Assembly: GCF_052030685.1 (NCBI RefSeq)
Contig: NZ_JBQAJM010000001.1
Location: 62,001-126,000, forward strand
Direction of reading: 5' to 3'
DNA length: 64,000 nt
Origin: Caedibacter sp052030685
GTDB lineage: Bacteria > Pseudomonadota > Gammaproteobacteria > Francisellales > Francisellaceae
Made by a program: the position numbers and the translations under genes. Below are positions 62,397-64,000 of this stretch, in pieces. Below the pieces are notes generated by a model that ran no database searches, was not told the origin of the DNA, and saw only the letters and a list, made by a program, of their open reading frames with translations. The first letter of the stretch is position 1. Each line of letters begins with the position of its first letter.

Positions 62397-64000
62397 TCAA
62401 CACGTAAATGCACCAACCCAATAACCAGGTTGAGCACTTGTTATTTCATTTGCATTTAAATCATAAGCACATTTCTCGGCTTTCGTTGCAATCGTTAACG
62501 CAGGTTTTACCTTACTCACACTTGTGACAAAAAATCCTGACTCATCGCTATAAGTTGCCATATCGCCATAGCTTAATAGTTTGGCACCGCGAATTGGATT
62601 GCCTTTGCCATCAATAACTTGACCAACAACCTCAATCACCGGAAATGCTGCTCTTGACAGATAATAAATAGAACCAGGATAAAGACTGACAAACTCTCGC
62701 TTATCTGAGTACTGTAGCAATTGCGCTTCATCTTGATGATCACTCAATGAAACCTTGTATTGTTTATAATGAGGCAGTGCAATGAAGTTATTCCCCTTAT
62801 AAACTGGATAACTGACACCATTGATCTGTGCTGCCATCTTGTGGTTTTTATCTTCTGTATCCAGATGAATAACCACACCTGACTTACCACGGTGATCATT
62901 GTGTAGCGCAATGCTTTGTGGCGTGAGACTTATACCACCATAGAGACTACCTGAAGCGGAATAATTTTCACGATTATTTTGACTGACCACGGATGTTGCT
63001 AGATCCCCCTGCAGATAACTTGACGCCAGACTTGTTGACAACATACCATTAACATAATCTTTACGATAATCAACATTGGCATTGATATATCTTATATGCT
63101 CATTGTCTAGATTTGGTCTGAAGCTTAAGCCATTAGAAATCTGCTTATCACTCGGTGAATAGCGTAAGTAATCACTTAACGTATTACCACTACCAAAGGT
63201 ATAAGAAATATTGAGCATAAAGGCGTAATTATTTTGCTTCTCCCCGTCTCCTTGCAAACTTCTGTCATAACTTATCGATGCATTAACATACCAATTATGT
63301 CGTTGATACAACGTATGAAAATACGAAGCATTCAGATTATCCTTATTGGTGTGAAAACTATAACTATAAGTACCCGAAATCGACCCTAACTTGATCGATT
63401 CTAAATTTAGATAAGGTGATAGCCCAACTCTATTGTAACGTGATTTAAAGGGGCTATAAGCATTATCACTTTTGCTATTTGTATTGTACCAAGCGCTCAC
63501 TGAAAAATATCTAAAATAGCTATTAGACAACTGCAGGTTATAACCATAGTTAGCCCCAGAATCTACGGCAACTGTCTGCGTTATTTGTGTATTTAAAGGC
63601 AAAGAAACTTCGCTATCCCATTCAGCAACTGCCAAGTTATTTACACCATAACCACCAAAATTCATAATCATTGTCTCATTGATCGCAGTTGCAAAACTTC
63701 CACCCAAGTAAGGAGCTTTGATCACTGAGTCTTGATCTTTAGCTACTACACCCAACCACACACGATAGTTTTTATTATTATCGTGAAGCTTTGATAAAGA
63801 CGATGGTTTATTGATCATCGCTGTCTTAGTTTGAACTACTTGACCTGCCTGAGTAATTTCGATTCTGACCGGGTAAATACCACTTGGAAAACTCTCTGTT
63901 TGTAATAAGTGATTGCCTGCGCTAAAATTCTGCACCGAAATTAAACGACCATCTTTGTAGACATTGACTACTGAATTGGCATTGATAAACAAAGGTATCG
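62397..64000 (-). CDS. Outer-membrane usher, CS1/TcfC (alternative chaperone-usher) type, N-terminus beyond window
   Basis: At least 534 residues; the frame is open to the window edge, and the TTG near 63992 is internal. It shows TcfC-family wording: VYKDGRLISVQNFSAGNHLL, SFPSGIYPVRI, barrel strands such as YAFMLNISYTFGSGNTLSDY, and a C-terminal carboxypeptidase-regulatory-like plug domain (VVGQVIDGKGNPIRGAKLLS ... SDESGFFVTSV) with a terminal Cys. It secretes and assembles fimbrial subunits at the outer membrane. The chaperone and major pilin genes should lie outside, to the right. The three genes after it are probable subunits. Confidence 0.85.
   Translation of the reverse strand, partial: IPLFINANSVVNVYKDGRLISVQNFSAGNHLLQTESFPSGIYPVRIEITQAGQVVQTKTAMINKPSSLSKLHDNNKNYRVWLGVVAKDQDSVIKAPYLGGSFATAINETMIMNFGGYGVNNLAVAEWDSEVSLPLNTQITQTVAVDSGANYGYNLQLSNSYFRYFSVSAWYNTNSKSDNAYSPFKSRYNRVGLSPYLNLESIKLGSISGTYSYSFHTNKDNLNASYFHTLYQRHNWYVNASISYDRSLQGDGEKQNNYAFMLNISYTFGSGNTLSDYLRYSPSDKQISNGLSFRPNLDNEHIRYINANVDYRKDYVNGMLSTSLASSYLQGDLATSVVSQNNRENYSASGSLYGGISLTPQSIALHNDHRGKSGVVIHLDTEDKNHKMAAQINGVSYPVYKGNNFIALPHYKQYKVSLSDHQDEAQLLQYSDKREFVSLYPGSIYYLSRAAFPVIEVVGQVIDGKGNPIRGAKLLSYGDMATYSDESGFFVTSVSKVKPALTIATKAEKCAYDLNANEITSAQPGYWVGAFTC

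Noticed and set aside
1..64000. CRISPR arrays, rRNA, tRNA genes and insertion sequences
   Set aside because: No regularly spaced direct repeats, no T-arm wording in a cloverleaf context and no transposase-like frame were seen on either strand.

Overview
The window is AT-rich bacterial DNA (clearly below 40% GC by eye). Its housekeeping genes (uvrA, rluC, prfB-lysS) are of gammaproteobacterial type. That chromosomal block, a CTX-M-like class A beta-lactamase and a Dot/Icm (type IVB) secretion system suggest an environmental or host-associated gammaproteobacterium near the Legionella/Coxiella/Francisella/Fastidiosibacteraceae part of the class. The taxon is an inference; no rRNA is present to test it.

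Region 1 (1-9.1 kb) is ordinary chromosome: the N-terminal half of uvrA, rluC, an internally deleted formaldehyde dehydrogenase (frmA) remnant directly in front of rluC, a ParB-like small protein overlapping a class A beta-lactamase, a HAD phosphatase, an unknown membrane protein, lysS, and prfB with its programmed +1 frameshift. Palindromic intergenic repeats lie downstream of uvrA and between prfB and lysS.

Region 2 (9.5-11.4 kb) is regulatory: an OmpR-type response regulator without a neighbouring kinase, a 51-residue small ORF between degenerate palindromic repeats, and a PAS-LuxR regulator.

Region 3 (11.7-19.8 kb, + strand) is the first Dot/Icm operon: DotE, DotP, DotD, DotC, DotB, IcmT, DotL, an IcmS-like small protein, DotM, DotN. 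It encodes the coupling complex and the retraction-type ATPase.

Region 4 (19.9-31.6 kb) is an accessory insert: a one-module NRPS (C-A-T-reductase plus a C-terminal membrane anchor; binding-pocket residues read as phenylalanine), a PAS protein with a degenerate histidine-kinase body, four LuxR-type regulators (three in tandem, sharing an unfamiliar N-terminal domain), an outer-membrane barrel, and a secreted coiled-coil fibre protein.

Region 5 (31.7-47 kb, - strand) is the second Dot/Icm block. In transcription order it runs DotH, DotG, DotF, DotO, an IcmW-like protein, DotI, IcmV, DotA, then four unknown genes. A secreted unknown protein (45.9-47.0 kb) lies upstream of DotH.

Region 6 (47.1-60.3 kb, - strand) is an R64/Tcp-type IVb pilus operon (PilS, PilV-like, PilL, PilN, PilO, PilP, PilQ, PilR). 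It is flanked on both sides by exported proteins that share a tryptophan-rich module. The downstream one also has a clan CE (Ulp1/YopJ-like) cysteine protease core.

Region 7 (60.3-64 kb, - strand) is the end of an alternative (CS1/TcfC-type) chaperone-usher fimbrial operon: a partial usher and three exported subunit-like proteins.

Taken together, the window carries two surface-pilus systems and a near-complete Dot/Icm machine with coupling-complex adaptors. No relaxase, integrase or entry-exclusion gene is visible, so effector delivery to a host cell seems more likely than conjugation. The Dot/Icm parts not seen are IcmF, DotU, IcmQ, IcmR, IcmX, DotK, DotJ and DotV.
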